Positions 41,804 through 51,474 of a DNA stretch of 64,000 bases are shown piece by piece. The notes beneath the pieces were generated by a model. It searched no databases, was not told where the DNA came from, and saw nothing but the letters and a program-made list of their open reading frames with translations. Position numbers and translations under genes: made by a program. Origin of the DNA: Terrimonas pollutisoli (GTDB lineage: Bacteria; Bacteroidota; Bacteroidia; Chitinophagales; Chitinophagaceae); NCBI RefSeq assembly GCF_029360765.1, contig NZ_JARKNA010000022.1, positions 1 through 64,000 of the forward strand. The letters run 5' to 3'. Numbering within the stretch: the first letter of the stretch is position 1; each line of letters starts with the position of its first letter.

Positions 41804-42372
41804 CAGGCGAAGATTCCATGTTCAATTCTTCCTAATTCATCCATCAACATTTCAATACCCATGGAAGTGTCTAAAAATTCTTTGGGTTTTTTATTGCCTA
41901 ATGCCATAACTGTACTATTCATCCATTCTTTAAAAGCATTGAGGGTGCCAAACACTTCTTCGCCGCGACTATATACTTTTGCAAGCTCTATTACTCTTTC
42001 CGATTGTTCCGCATTTAGCTTTTGCCTGGAAGAATATCTTCGCAATGTACGGTCTGAGGTTCTGACAATATCGGCCATTTCGAGGGTGGTAATACCTGTT
42101 ACTTCTATCAAATTATCCAATGCTTTTTTGGGAACTCCTTCACGAATACAAACAATAAAATCGGCAACGTTTTCTACCGTGTTAAAAGGTGCAATATTGG
42201 CAACGCCCATCAGTGCCAACGATCGTTTTACGTAGTTGCTGGCCTGCCTTGTGCTATGTACCGGGATTAACGGCAGTACATTATAAGCAGCCGCTGCTTC
42301 TTCCACTATTGACTCGTAGTTGGCAGTGCCCTGCTTTTTGTACGATTTGATGCGTTGTTGTTTGCTTGCCAT
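41803..42372 (-). CDS. Xre/MbcA/ParS-type antitoxin of the RES pair
   Basis: The 189-residue protein (from 42372; an ATG at 42408 would add twelve residues) has an Xre-like N-terminal region and a C-terminal toxin-binding DUF2384 domain: EVTGITTLEMADIVRTSDRTLRRYS, LNAEQSERVIELAKVYSRGEEVFG, and FKEWMNSTVMALGNKKPKEFLDTSMGIEMLMDELGRIEHGIFA. It binds the RES toxin and probably its own promoter. Confidence 0.88.
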   Translation of the reverse strand: MASKQQRIKSYKKQGTANYESIVEEAAAAYNVLPLIPVHSTRQASNYVKRSLALMGVANIAPFNTVENVADFIVCIREGVPKKALDNLIEVTGITTLEMADIVRTSDRTLRRYSSRQKLNAEQSERVIELAKVYSRGEEVFGTLNAFKEWMNSTVMALGNKKPKEFLDTSMGIEMLMDELGRIEHGIFA

Positions 42373-42430
42373 ACCCTCTATTGAAACTTGTCCACAATGT
42401 ACGGCCATTTGTCCGGGTTTTCAAATTTTT

Positions 42431-44077
42431 TTATACCTGGAAGACACCTGTTTGCAGCTCATTGATTTCTTTGTTGTGATTAGCCGCATGGATTCCCTCT
42501 GATATCAGCATTCTGGTTTTAAGAGGATCAATAATGTCATCCACCCAAAGCCGTGCCGCTGCATAATAGGGTGATGTCTGTTTATCATACCGGCCTTTTA
42601 TTTTATCGAGCAATTTTTGCTCATCTTCTGCATTCAGGGTTTCTCCTTTGGCTTTTTTGGATGCCACTTCAATTTGTAACAGGGTTTTTGCCGCCTGGTC
42701 GCCGCCCATCACGGCAATTTTGGCTGTGGGCCACGCATAAATAAAACGGGGATCGTAAGCTTTGCCGCACATGGCATAGTTGCCTGCGCCATACGAGTTG
42801 CCGATAACAATGGTAATCTTGGGCACAACAGAATTAGCCACGGCGTTAACCATCTTTGCTCCATCCTTGATGATACCCGCATGTTCGCTTCGGCTGCCCA
42901 CCATAAAACCCGTAACGTCCTGTAAGAAGACCAACGGTATCTTTTTCTGGTTACAGTTTAGCATAAAACGGGCAGCCTTATCGGCACTGTCGTTATAGAT
43001 GACACCGCCCATCTGCATTTCTCCTTTTTTGCTTTTTACAATTTTTCGTTGATTGGCCACAATGCCTACCGCCCAGCCATCGATGCGGCCATAACCACAA
43101 ACAATGGTCTTGCCATAATCTTCTTTGAACTGCTCAAAAGAAGAGCTATTAGTGTCGTCCGGCAAAGCATCCACTATCCGGTCGATCACTTCAAGTATAT
43201 CATAAGGCTTTCCATCACTTGGGAAAATGCCATACAACTCTTGTGGATTTTTTGCGGGATTAATGGAAGCAATCCGGTCAAATCCTGCTTTTTCTTTTGA
43301 GCCCAGCATAGAGATCATTTTTTTGATATGATCCATGCATTCCTGTTCTGTTTTGAATTTATAATCTGCAATGCCAGATATTTCAGTATGTGTTATAGCT
43401 CCGCCCAATGTTTCAGTATCGATGTCTTCACCAATGGCTGCTTTTACCAAATAAGGTCCTGCAAGAAATATAGAACCATTTCCTTCCACCATCAATGTTT
43501 CATCACTCATGATAGGTAAATAAGCACCGCCAGCCACGCAGGCTCCCATCACAGCAGCTATTTGCGTAATACCCATCCCACTCATGCGGGCATTATTGCG
43601 AAAGATGCGGCCGAAATGTTCTTTATCAGGAAAGATTTCATCCTGCATGGGTAAAAAGACCCCGGCACTATCAACCAGGTAAATAACGGGCAAATGATTT
43701 TCCATAGCGATTTCCTGTAATCGCAGGTTCTTTTTACCGGTGATAGGAAACCAGGCTCCAGCTTTCACGGTTTGATCATTGGCAACAATGACACATTGCC
43801 GGCCGCTTACATAGCCAATGCCGGCTACTGTGCCACCGGCCGGACAGCCACCTTGCTCCTCATACATATCAAAACCGGCGAAGGCGCCGATCTCGATAAA
43901 AGGTTTATCGCTATCCGTTAAATAACTGATTCGTTCACGGGGAGTGAGTTTATTTTTTTCTTTTTGTTTGGCCATGGCTTTTTTGCCACCGCCTTCATAG
44001 ATCTTTTCCAGCTTTTGACGCATCGAGCTCAGCGAACATTTCATTGCGTCCTCCTGCCTGTTGAATTCAATATTCAT
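42431..44077 (-). CDS. Acyl-CoA carboxylase, carboxyltransferase (beta) subunit
   Basis: The 548-residue subunit transfers CO2 from biotin to an acyl-CoA. It looks most like methylcrotonyl-CoA or related carboxylases: GGCPAGGTVAGIGYVSGRQC, VIYLVDSAGVFLPMQDEIFPD, GACVAGGAYLPIMSDETLMVEG, LQDVTGFMVGSRSEHAGIIKDGAKMVNAVAN and GNSYGAGNYAMCGKAYDPRF. The biotin carboxylase partner is not in the window. Leucine breakdown is the probable role; propionyl-CoA carboxylase is an alternative. Confidence 0.9.
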   Translation of the reverse strand: MNIEFNRQEDAMKCSLSSMRQKLEKIYEGGGKKAMAKQKEKNKLTPRERISYLTDSDKPFIEIGAFAGFDMYEEQGGCPAGGTVAGIGYVSGRQCVIVANDQTVKAGAWFPITGKKNLRLQEIAMENHLPVIYLVDSAGVFLPMQDEIFPDKEHFGRIFRNNARMSGMGITQIAAVMGACVAGGAYLPIMSDETLMVEGNGSIFLAGPYLVKAAIGEDIDTETLGGAITHTEISGIADYKFKTEQECMDHIKKMISMLGSKEKAGFDRIASINPAKNPQELYGIFPSDGKPYDILEVIDRIVDALPDDTNSSSFEQFKEDYGKTIVCGYGRIDGWAVGIVANQRKIVKSKKGEMQMGGVIYNDSADKAARFMLNCNQKKIPLVFLQDVTGFMVGSRSEHAGIIKDGAKMVNAVANSVVPKITIVIGNSYGAGNYAMCGKAYDPRFIYAWPTAKIAVMGGDQAAKTLLQIEVASKKAKGETLNAEDEQKLLDKIKGRYDKQTSPYYAAARLWVDDIIDPLKTRMLISEGIHAANHNKEINELQTGVFQV

Positions 44078-44094
44078 ACGAAACCGTTATGCGG

Positions 44095-44102
44095 CAAAGA
44101 TA
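44095..44102 (-). promoter_or_regulatory. Candidate -7 element (TATCTTTG) of the carboxylase gene
   Basis: An exact -7 match on the minus strand about 17 bases before the ATG. Confidence 0.45.
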
Positions 44103-44114
44103 GGGAAGGGGGTT

Positions 44115-44142
44115 GTCACACTGAGCGGAGTCGAGGTGTCAC
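44115..44142. repeat. GTCACACTGAGCGGAGTCGA-type dispersed palindrome
   Basis: GTCACACTGAGCGGAGTC followed by GAGGTGTCAC has near-complementary ends. From general familiarity this word is a common intergenic repeat in Bacteroidota; only one copy is in the window. Confidence 0.45.
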
Positions 44143-44172
44143 TTCCGATAAGTTAAGCTTGGTTCGAGACTT

Positions 44173-45789
44173 TTAGTCAGAGTACGGTTCCCGTAATGTT
44201 TTTTCCCGGATCTTAAATTCTTCAAGATCGATCAGTGAAAGATATTTTCTGATCAGTTCTTCATCGAACTCCTCGGAACGGTTCAATTTATTGAGTAAAA
44301 GTCGCTGTTGTTCCAGCAAGTCAATATAAATGGTTTGATAGCTTTTTAAAGAATTATCGGCTGTATGATTTAATTTGTCAGCTACCTGCTCAAAAAAATT
44401 CGAATTAAGTTTCAGCCTTGCATGCAAATTATTTACATGCATATTTAAGCGACAATCTTCACTATATTTTTTTTCGAGTGTTTGCAGGGAAGTCTGTGCT
44501 AATTTCATTTGAATAATTAATTCCTGTTTATCTCCGGATATTGGAGTGTGTTTATCTTCCGGCTTTATTCTCCTGATCAGCCATGGCAATGTCAATCCCT
44601 GTAAAACAAGCGTAACGATGATGACAATAAACGTAATAAACAGGATCAGGTTGCGATAGGGGAAAGGCTTGCCCTCTATTAGCAACGGTATCGAAAGCGC
44701 TGCTGCTAAAGAAACTACACCACGCATTCCGGCCCAGCCAAAGATCAGCGGTCCTTTCCATCCCGGATCGGCATCTGCGACTGTAATAAAACCACTCACT
44801 GCCTTTGTAAAAAGAGAAGCGCCAAATGTGCAAAGCAATCGTGTAAGAATGAGCACAGCAGAAATTGCCAATCCATACCAGATGGCCGTGGTCAAACTGA
44901 TATCACCGAGTTGTTGTGTAATGAAAGGCAATTGAAGCCCGATTAATAAAAAGATCAGGCCATTCAGTACAAAGACAATATTGGTCCACACATTTACTCC
45001 TTGTAGCCGGCTTTCGTAGCTCAGCATGTTATTGCGCTGGCTTGATAAAAAAAGGCCGCCACTTACTACCGCAAGCACACCCGAAAAATGAAAATGCTCT
45101 GCGAAATAATACATACAGTAAGGAGTGACGAATGTTAAAACGATATCAATGCTTGGCGTGGTAGGCAGCCAGCGATGAATGGCATAAAAAATAACTCCCA
45201 CCAAAAGACCAATAAGTATCCCCATTGTGATAACGACAAAAAAGCTGGTGGCTGCCTCCTGAAAATGAAATTGCCCGGTAATCACCGCTGCTAATGCAAA
45301 ACGGAATACAATCAGAGATGAAGCGTCGTTAAGCAAACTTTCACCTTCAATAAGACTCACCAGCGATTTTGGAACATCTATGCTGCGCATAATAGTAGTT
45401 GCTGAAATTGCATCGGGCGGCGAGATGATTCCACCCAACAAAAAACCCAATGCTAAAGTAAATCCCGGAATAAGTGCATTGGATACGAATGCAATCACAC
45501 AGGAAGTAAGGATTACAATCGGAAAAGCAAAACTCATTATCGCCCTTCTCCACTTCCAGAATTCTTTCCATGATGTTTGCCAGGCAGCTTCATAAAGTAA
45601 AGGAGGAAGAAAAATAAAAAAGATCAGTTCCGGGTCGATGGTAATGTTGGAGAACAACCGGGTAAAACTGAGTAGCAATCCACCTAAAACAAGCACAATC
45701 GGATATGCCAGCCGAAGCCTATTGGCAATCATGACCAACGCCAGGATAATTAAAATCAGGTATACGTATTCGATAAAATGGCTTTGCAT
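44173..45789 (-). CDS. Na+/H+ antiporter, CPA1 family
   Basis: Starting at 45789 gives 538 residues with about 12 membrane helices and a soluble C-terminal tail of about 120 residues. Family motifs are FIFLPPLLYEAAW, SPPDAISATTIMRSIDVPKSLVSLIEGESLLNDASSLIVFR (transport Asp pair region) and GWAGMRGVVSLAAALSIPL. It exports sodium, and perhaps potassium, in exchange for protons. A start at 45840 would put 17 residues ahead of the first helix. Confidence 0.92.
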   Translation of the reverse strand: MQSHFIEYVYLILIILALVMIANRLRLAYPIVLVLGGLLLSFTRLFSNITIDPELIFFIFLPPLLYEAAWQTSWKEFWKWRRAIMSFAFPIVILTSCVIAFVSNALIPGFTLALGFLLGGIISPPDAISATTIMRSIDVPKSLVSLIEGESLLNDASSLIVFRFALAAVITGQFHFQEAATSFFVVITMGILIGLLVGVIFYAIHRWLPTTPSIDIVLTFVTPYCMYYFAEHFHFSGVLAVVSGGLFLSSQRNNMLSYESRLQGVNVWTNIVFVLNGLIFLLIGLQLPFITQQLGDISLTTAIWYGLAISAVLILTRLLCTFGASLFTKAVSGFITVADADPGWKGPLIFGWAGMRGVVSLAAALSIPLLIEGKPFPYRNLILFITFIVIIVTLVLQGLTLPWLIRRIKPEDKHTPISGDKQELIIQMKLAQTSLQTLEKKYSEDCRLNMHVNNLHARLKLNSNFFEQVADKLNHTADNSLKSYQTIYIDLLEQQRLLLNKLNRSEEFDEELIRKYLSLIDLEEFKIREKTLREPYSD

Positions 45790-45863
45790 GAAGTGACTAT
45801 TGAGTATAAAAATAACGAAAGCCCAGGTTGGAGCTTTCATTCAGTTACTTTCACAGCTACCGG

Positions 45864-47114
45864 TTATAGTGTACTTATCATCTCCACATCTTCTTCCTCC
45901 ACCGCATCGATGCTTGCCCGCTGTATAATGATCTTTCTTCCCAAAGAGAAAACAAGAAATGCAGTGATGGCACAACAGGCCATTACACCGGTCATCGGCA
46001 AAGCAGTGTGGTTTTGCAAAACACTAACCAATGCCGAGGTGCATGCTCCAATACCCATTTGAATAGCACCCATTAGCGCCGAAGCACTGCCTGCATTGTG
46101 CCCAAATGAGGCCAACGAAAGTGCTGATGCATTCGGAAAAACAAAACCCTGGCAACACAAAAAAATAAATAGGAGAAAGATGGTGACGAACAGGTCGTTC
46201 CAGCCCAAAAATGTGATTAGAACCAACGTAGCACCAATAACCGTTTGACAACATAAGGCGATCCTGATGATCTGTTCGCTGGTATAGTTTTTCAGTAACA
46301 CACTGTTGATCTGGCTGGAGCCGATAAGCCCCATCGCTATCAGGGCAAATATCCATCCGTATTGTTTCTCAGACACTTTATAGATTTCCATAAACACATA
46401 GGGTGAACCACCGATATAAGCATAGAGCCCTGCTGCAGAGATAGCGGCTGTTAAGGCATAGGTATAAAATTGGGGATGCCGGATGACAGCCACAAAATTA
46501 TTGATGATAGGCAACGGCTTCAATGAAAAATTTGGATCTGGCTTCTTGCTTTCCGGTAGTAAAAAATAGATACCGGTAAGAATGATGATGCCAACAACGA
46601 TAAGCATTACGAATACAAAGCGCCAACCCAGCACCGAAGTGACATAGCCACCTAATGTCGGTGCTATGATAGGTGATACAGCCACTACCAGCATCAGCAG
46701 GGAAAATATTTTGGCATTTTCTTTTACTTCAAATAAGTCACGTACCATGGCCCGTGCGGCTACCATGCCTACACAACCACCTAATGCCTGCAAAAGCCGG
46801 AGAACTATTAATGCATTGACCGACGCAGCCATAGAACAACCCAGTGAAGCCAACAGGTATATGCAAAGCCCGACATATAAAGGCTTCTTCCTGCCAAAAC
46901 GTTCCAGCAGCGGACCATACAATAATTGCCCGGCAGAAATGCCGATGAAAAAGCTGGATAGCGATAGCGTAACCTGCGCGACGGTGGTATTCAGGCTTTT
47001 TGCAATATCCGGAAATGCCGGCAGGTACATATCAATGGAAAATGGCCCTATTGCTGAGAGCATACCAAGTATTAGAATGAGGTAAATTTTTTTATTGGTG
47101 CTCTTGTTACTCAT
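45864..47114 (-). CDS. MFS drug efflux transporter, Bcr/CflA type
   Basis: The 416-residue protein has 12 predicted helices. GPFSIDMYLPAFPDIAKSL in helix 1, GQLLYGPLLERFGRKKPLYVG (motif A) and LRLLQALGGCVGMVAARAMVRDLF (motif B/C region) are typical for the Bcr/CflA branch of drug:H+ antiporters, which export chloramphenicol, bicyclomycin or sulfonamides. The actual substrate is not predictable. Confidence 0.92.
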   Translation of the reverse strand: MSNKSTNKKIYLILILGMLSAIGPFSIDMYLPAFPDIAKSLNTTVAQVTLSLSSFFIGISAGQLLYGPLLERFGRKKPLYVGLCIYLLASLGCSMAASVNALIVLRLLQALGGCVGMVAARAMVRDLFEVKENAKIFSLLMLVVAVSPIIAPTLGGYVTSVLGWRFVFVMLIVVGIIILTGIYFLLPESKKPDPNFSLKPLPIINNFVAVIRHPQFYTYALTAAISAAGLYAYIGGSPYVFMEIYKVSEKQYGWIFALIAMGLIGSSQINSVLLKNYTSEQIIRIALCCQTVIGATLVLITFLGWNDLFVTIFLLFIFLCCQGFVFPNASALSLASFGHNAGSASALMGAIQMGIGACTSALVSVLQNHTALPMTGVMACCAITAFLVFSLGRKIIIQRASIDAVEEEDVEMISTL

Positions 47115-47128
47115 ATCTGATAAAGCTA

Positions 47129-47136
47129 CAAAAGTA
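47129..47136 (-). promoter_or_regulatory. Candidate -7 element (TACTTTTG) of the MFS gene
   Basis: An exact TAnnTTTG match on the minus strand, 14 bases before the ATG. Confidence 0.4.
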
Positions 47137-47238
47137 TTTGGCCAGCATACTAACTAAGAATTCGGTTTGTATACCCAGGTTTTCACAAACGTATTTGTCT
47201 GGTGATTCAATGATTTTTGTTTAAATTCTTTAATGCAT

Positions 47239-48228
47239 CTACAGACCTGTCATCTTCTCAATATGCTCAGGATAACGGGCTCCCTGCACTTTGATTGCTG
47301 ATGAAGCGATTTCGATTTCATGAAGATCATCAGTTGTCAATTCAATCAATGCAGCTCCATTATTCTCTGTGAGCCGGTGAAGTTTGGTAGTACCGGGTAT
47401 AGGAACGATCCATGGTTTTTGTGCCAGCAACCAGGCAAGAGCAATTTGAGCAGTTGTCGCATTCTTCTTAGCTGCAATTTTTGCAAGCAGATCAATTAAT
47501 GCCTGGTTTGCTTTAAGTGCTTCAGGTGTAAACCGTGGAAGAATGTTGCGAAAGTCTCCGCTATCGAAAGTGGTATTCTCATTCATTTTGCCAGTAAGAA
47601 ATCCTTTGCCCAGCGGACTGAATGGAACAAAGCCAATCCCTAGTTCTTCGAGGGTGGGTACTATTTCTTCTTCAGGTTTTCTTGTCCATAAAGAATATTC
47701 ACTTTGCAATGCAGTAACAGGTTGTACGGCATGTGCCCGGCGAATGGTTCCTGCACCCGCTTCAGAAAGACCGAAATGTTTCACCTTACCTTCTTTAATT
47801 AAATTCTTAACAGCACCAGCCACTTCTTCAATGGGAACATTCGGATCAACACGATGCTGGTAGAAAAGATCGATGACTTCTATCTTCAATCTCTTCAATG
47901 ACGCTTCAGCCACTTCTTTGATATGTTCCGGACGACTGTCAACGCCTGCTTGTTTTCCTTCCTGTATCCGGAAACCAAACTTTGTAGCAATTACCACCTC
48001 TTTCCGAAAAGGGGCTAACGCTTCACCTACCAGTTCTTCGTTGATGAAGGGACCATATACTTCTGCTGTATCAAAAAAAATAACACCCTGCTCTACCGCT
48101 TTATGTATGAGGGCAATCATTTCTTTTTTATCCGCAGCCGGTCCGTAGCCAAAGCTCATTCCCATACAACCAAGTCCGATTGCTGAGACTTCCAAACCAG
48201 ACTTTCCAAGTTTTCTTTTTTTCATCAT
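47239..48228 (-). CDS. Aldo/keto reductase (YhdN/AKR11-like)
   Basis: The 329-residue NADPH-dependent reductase has the catalytic tetrad in FFDTAEVYGP (Asp, Tyr), ATKFGF (Lys) and YQHRVDPNVP (His), plus the C-terminal cofactor loop PIPGTTKLHRLTEN. Substrates are probably aldehydes or ketones. It is the first member of the redox cluster. A 21-base-period tandem repeat 150 bases upstream is shared with two other cluster promoters. Confidence 0.93.
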   Translation of the reverse strand: MMKKRKLGKSGLEVSAIGLGCMGMSFGYGPAADKKEMIALIHKAVEQGVIFFDTAEVYGPFINEELVGEALAPFRKEVVIATKFGFRIQEGKQAGVDSRPEHIKEVAEASLKRLKIEVIDLFYQHRVDPNVPIEEVAGAVKNLIKEGKVKHFGLSEAGAGTIRRAHAVQPVTALQSEYSLWTRKPEEEIVPTLEELGIGFVPFSPLGKGFLTGKMNENTTFDSGDFRNILPRFTPEALKANQALIDLLAKIAAKKNATTAQIALAWLLAQKPWIVPIPGTTKLHRLTENNGAALIELTTDDLHEIEIASSAIKVQGARYPEHIEKMTGL

Positions 48229-48380
48229 GAATATTTTTTTAGATGTACAAACACTAAGCCACCATCGAACAGGTTGGGCGAGTAAATTAAACTCCGCCTG
48301 GATTTCTATGCAGATACATTCTTCGTATTGATAGGCTCTGAATAGGAAGCAAAGCTCCTTCCTCTATGAATGCTAAAACA

Positions 48381-48420
48381 ACGAAAATGAAACAATGTGC
48401 TACGAAAATCAAACAATGCT
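48381..48420 (-). promoter_or_regulatory. Tandem 21-base direct repeat upstream of the aldo/keto reductase (site a)
   Basis: ACGAAAATGAAACAATGTG is repeated 21 bases later as ACGAAAATCAAACAATGC. It matches sites b (53002) and c (59481). Consensus is ACGAAnnTCAAACA. Confidence 0.6.
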
Positions 48421-48466
48421 TAGTTGCTAACTATCCGAATAATTTATGAGTAACAGTTTTTCCTCG

Positions 48467-49045
48467 TCACTTTATCTTCATGCCTGGCACAAGAGGAACA
48501 GTCTCGACAAGTTCCAGTGACTTGACCATATGCTGCGTACCGGTTTTGTATTTTATAAAATGTGGCGTTTGCAAATGTGATTTGTATGCAGCTGTATCAG
48601 CATATATTTCCAGGATTGTGATATGAGTGGGATTATTCTTTTCAGCAACTGCATATAATGTCAGCACTCCGGGTTCGACCCGTACAGAAGTTTCTATTTC
48701 CTCTTTGAGTAAGGCTTTATAACTTTCCAGCTGGGTTGAATCGATCACAAGTTTTGCCAACCGCACCATTTGGGTTTTCTGTTGAGCAGAAGCGCTTCTG
48801 TAAGAAAATAACGTCAGCATGAATGCGATAACAATTAAAACCTGTCCCCGGCGGCAATTTAATAGTCGTATTGCACCGATGTACAATTTTCTAAATTCAA
48901 ATACAGGGGAGTCCCATTTTACCGCTTTTATTGCTTTTGGGGCAACTTGTTTCAGGATTGACCGGATTTCCATTAACTTTTCTTGTGCTTCATCCTGAGC
49001 AGCATTGATGTATTCATCAACTGTTTTTGGTTTGGGCCCTGGCAT
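48467..49045 (-). CDS. Chimeric ORF: DUF1801 fragment joined to an exported ABM-type protein
   Basis: Residues 1-52 (MPGPKPKTVDEYINAAQDEA through KWDSPVFEFRK) match the beginning of a cytosolic DUF1801/YdhG-type protein. From about residue 63 the sequence switches to a signal-like helix (GQVLIVIAFMLTLFSYRSASAQQ) and an antibiotic-biosynthesis-monooxygenase-like domain (EPGVLTLYAV, ILEIYADTAAYKSHLQTPHF) that is a paralog of the protein at 54340. A fused product would put a cytosolic domain before a signal peptide. The ABM part may instead start at a TTG near the junction. A deletion that joined two genes is likely. Confidence 0.72.
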   Translation of the reverse strand: MPGPKPKTVDEYINAAQDEAQEKLMEIRSILKQVAPKAIKAVKWDSPVFEFRKLYIGAIRLLNCRRGQVLIVIAFMLTLFSYRSASAQQKTQMVRLAKLVIDSTQLESYKALLKEEIETSVRVEPGVLTLYAVAEKNNPTHITILEIYADTAAYKSHLQTPHFIKYKTGTQHMVKSLELVETVPLVPGMKIK

Positions 49046-49236
49046 AGCTTTAAATATTAATTGTAGCCGGAGTTGCGGTTTCTTCCCGCATTGTAAAGCT
49101 ATTAATTCTTTTAGCTGACCAGTTACTTAAATCCCTTCGATACCGTTTGACTTCCAACGATAGATTGATACGATAGCATGATCTGTGCACAAGCAATTTT
49201 ACATGCAGAGCAGGATATTTACTTGCTAATAATTGA

Positions 49237-51402
49237 TCAAACTGTGTCCAAACTAAAAGGCAGTTTTCTTATTCGTTTACCCGTTAAATCATAAATGGCA
49301 TTGGTGAGCGCCGGAGTGAATGCAGGTAAACCTGGTTCTCCAACACCACCTGCATCCGCATCATTGTCCATGATATGCACTTCTATGGGGGGGATATCGT
49401 TTATGCGTGGCATATTGTAGGCATAAAAATTCCGTTGTTGCGTCATTCCGTCTTTAAATGTTATTTCATGTGTTGTGGCTGCACCGAGAGCCATCACAAT
49501 AGATCCTTCCACCTGGGCTTTGATAGTATCAGGATTGACATACCAGCCGCAATCTACCACGGCCCACACATGATCGATCTTTATTTTACCATTGGCATGT
49601 CTTGATACTTTTACTACCTGGCCCACAGGAGTTTCAAAACACTCCGTGATCGCTACGCCAAAGCCTTCATTTTTTTTCCTGCTTTTCCAACCCGATACTT
49701 CCTCCATTTTGTCAAGTTGGCGATGTAAGCGTTCATCCTTCAGATGTTGTCTTCTGAATTCAAAAGGATCTTTACCTGCTGCAATGGCCAACTCATCCAT
49801 GAAACTTTCATACGCAAACCCGTTGGTTGAAGCATAAACAGAGCGCCACCACATCGTCGGTATCGGAGTTTCAAAAGGAATATCCTGGATGCTGATATTT
49901 TTTATGGTTTCGAAATAAGGCTTAAGAAGTCCTTCCGAAGCACTTCGATTGGGTTCATCCTTTTTTCCTCCGCGCCAATGATTATTGTTTTGGCCGGCAA
50001 GTTTTACTTTAAAAGCACTGATCTCACCATTCGCAATCACTCCTTCGCACCTGTAAGAGACGCCAGGTCGGTAAGGCCCTTGCGTCATATCATCTTCCCT
50101 GGTCCATACCACTTGCACCGGGGCGCCTATTTCCTTTGAAATAACCGAGGCCTCATGCGGATAATCCATAAATGCTTTTCTTCCGAAACCTCCACCCAAA
50201 AAAGTTAAGTTCACAATTACATTTTCTCTCGCCAAACCCATCTCTTTGCTGATATAATCCTGGACCCACTCGGGTGCCTGTATCGGACCCCAGATCTCCA
50301 GTTTGTCGCCCTGGTAATGTGCAACACAATTCACAGGTTCCATACAACTGTGCGATTGATAGGGTGTTTGATAAACCACATCAATCTTCTTTCCGGCCTT
50401 TTGTATAATGCTGTCCGGATCTCCCACCTTGCGGAAAGAAAGTCCTTCTTTTGTTTTCAGGTCTTCTTCCTGTCGCTTAAAGATATCTGCTGTATTTAAA
50501 TGCTCAAACCCGCTATCGTCCCATTCAACTTTCAATGCTTTTTTTCCTTCTATAGCGGCCCATGTTGAATCGGCCACGACAGCAACACCTTCACGATAAG
50601 TACTAAAAACTCCCATTCTCACTTTGAAAACATTTGTGACACCAGGTATTTTTCTTGCAGCGGAATCGTCGAAGCTTTTTACTATACCACGCAACCGGGG
50701 ATTACGCTCCACCGCGGCATAAAGCATACCTGGAATTTTTTTATCCAGCCCGAATATAGCAGTACCATTTATTTTCAAAGCAGTATCCTGGCGATGCAGT
50801 GGCTTACCAATTATTTTATACTCTGAACGGCTTTTAAGTTTCACATTCTTTGGAGCTTCCAGTTTTGATGCATCAACTACAAGCTCTCCGTAATGAAACT
50901 TTTTTCCTGAAGGCTTATGAAATACATGACCAGCTTCAGCATAGCATTCTGCATTTGGAACATTCCATTTTGTAGCTGCCGCTGTTATCAACATTTCACG
51001 GGCTGTTGCGCCGAGGTTCAATAAATTTTTATAGGAACCTCGTACTGTGGAACTGCCTCCCGTTATCTGGTTACCATATTTCTTATTGTCGCCTTGCGCA
51101 AAAACAATATTCACTTCGTTTAAATTCACTTCCAGTTCTTCGGCAACGATCTGCGGTATGGCCTGGTAAACCCCTTGTCCCATTTCGGCGCGGTGACTAA
51201 AAATGGTGACTTTCCCGGAAGTATCAATATGTATCCACGCATTAAGCTCAATATTGGTTGCTTCGTCTACGCCATTTAAAATCTTTACTTCCCTGGCGAT
51301 AGCCGGAAAATAGAAACCCAAGAAGAGTCCTGTTCCTGTTAAACCGGATGCTTTCAGAAAATTTCTCCTGGATATCGTCTTAGTATTTATAGTTTGTGAC
51401 AT
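49237..51402 (-). CDS. iorB: Molybdopterin-binding subunit of an isoquinoline 1-oxidoreductase-like dehydrogenase
   Basis: The 721-residue large subunit of an exported xanthine-oxidase-family enzyme. A twin-arginine-like signal (SRRNFLKASGLTGTGLFLGF) is at the N-terminus. Molybdenum-cofactor blocks include HRAEMGQGVYQAIPQIVAEEL, GGSSTVRGSY, GGGFGRKAFMDYPHEA and GVGEPGLPAFTPALTNAI, the last with the catalytic Glu. It hydroxylates N-heterocycles or oxidises aldehydes. The 2Fe-2S subunit (52410) and a c-type cytochrome (51637) are upstream on the same strand. Confidence 0.92.
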   Translation of the reverse strand: MSQTINTKTISRRNFLKASGLTGTGLFLGFYFPAIAREVKILNGVDEATNIELNAWIHIDTSGKVTIFSHRAEMGQGVYQAIPQIVAEELEVNLNEVNIVFAQGDNKKYGNQITGGSSTVRGSYKNLLNLGATAREMLITAAATKWNVPNAECYAEAGHVFHKPSGKKFHYGELVVDASKLEAPKNVKLKSRSEYKIIGKPLHRQDTALKINGTAIFGLDKKIPGMLYAAVERNPRLRGIVKSFDDSAARKIPGVTNVFKVRMGVFSTYREGVAVVADSTWAAIEGKKALKVEWDDSGFEHLNTADIFKRQEEDLKTKEGLSFRKVGDPDSIIQKAGKKIDVVYQTPYQSHSCMEPVNCVAHYQGDKLEIWGPIQAPEWVQDYISKEMGLARENVIVNLTFLGGGFGRKAFMDYPHEASVISKEIGAPVQVVWTREDDMTQGPYRPGVSYRCEGVIANGEISAFKVKLAGQNNNHWRGGKKDEPNRSASEGLLKPYFETIKNISIQDIPFETPIPTMWWRSVYASTNGFAYESFMDELAIAAGKDPFEFRRQHLKDERLHRQLDKMEEVSGWKSRKKNEGFGVAITECFETPVGQVVKVSRHANGKIKIDHVWAVVDCGWYVNPDTIKAQVEGSIVMALGAATTHEITFKDGMTQQRNFYAYNMPRINDIPPIEVHIMDNDADAGGVGEPGLPAFTPALTNAIYDLTGKRIRKLPFSLDTV

Positions 51403-51474
51403 AGCTGAATGTTGTTATTATTGCTTAATTAAAGAAGCTGTTTGAGTTATTTATTTTTTGATACCAGCGATATA

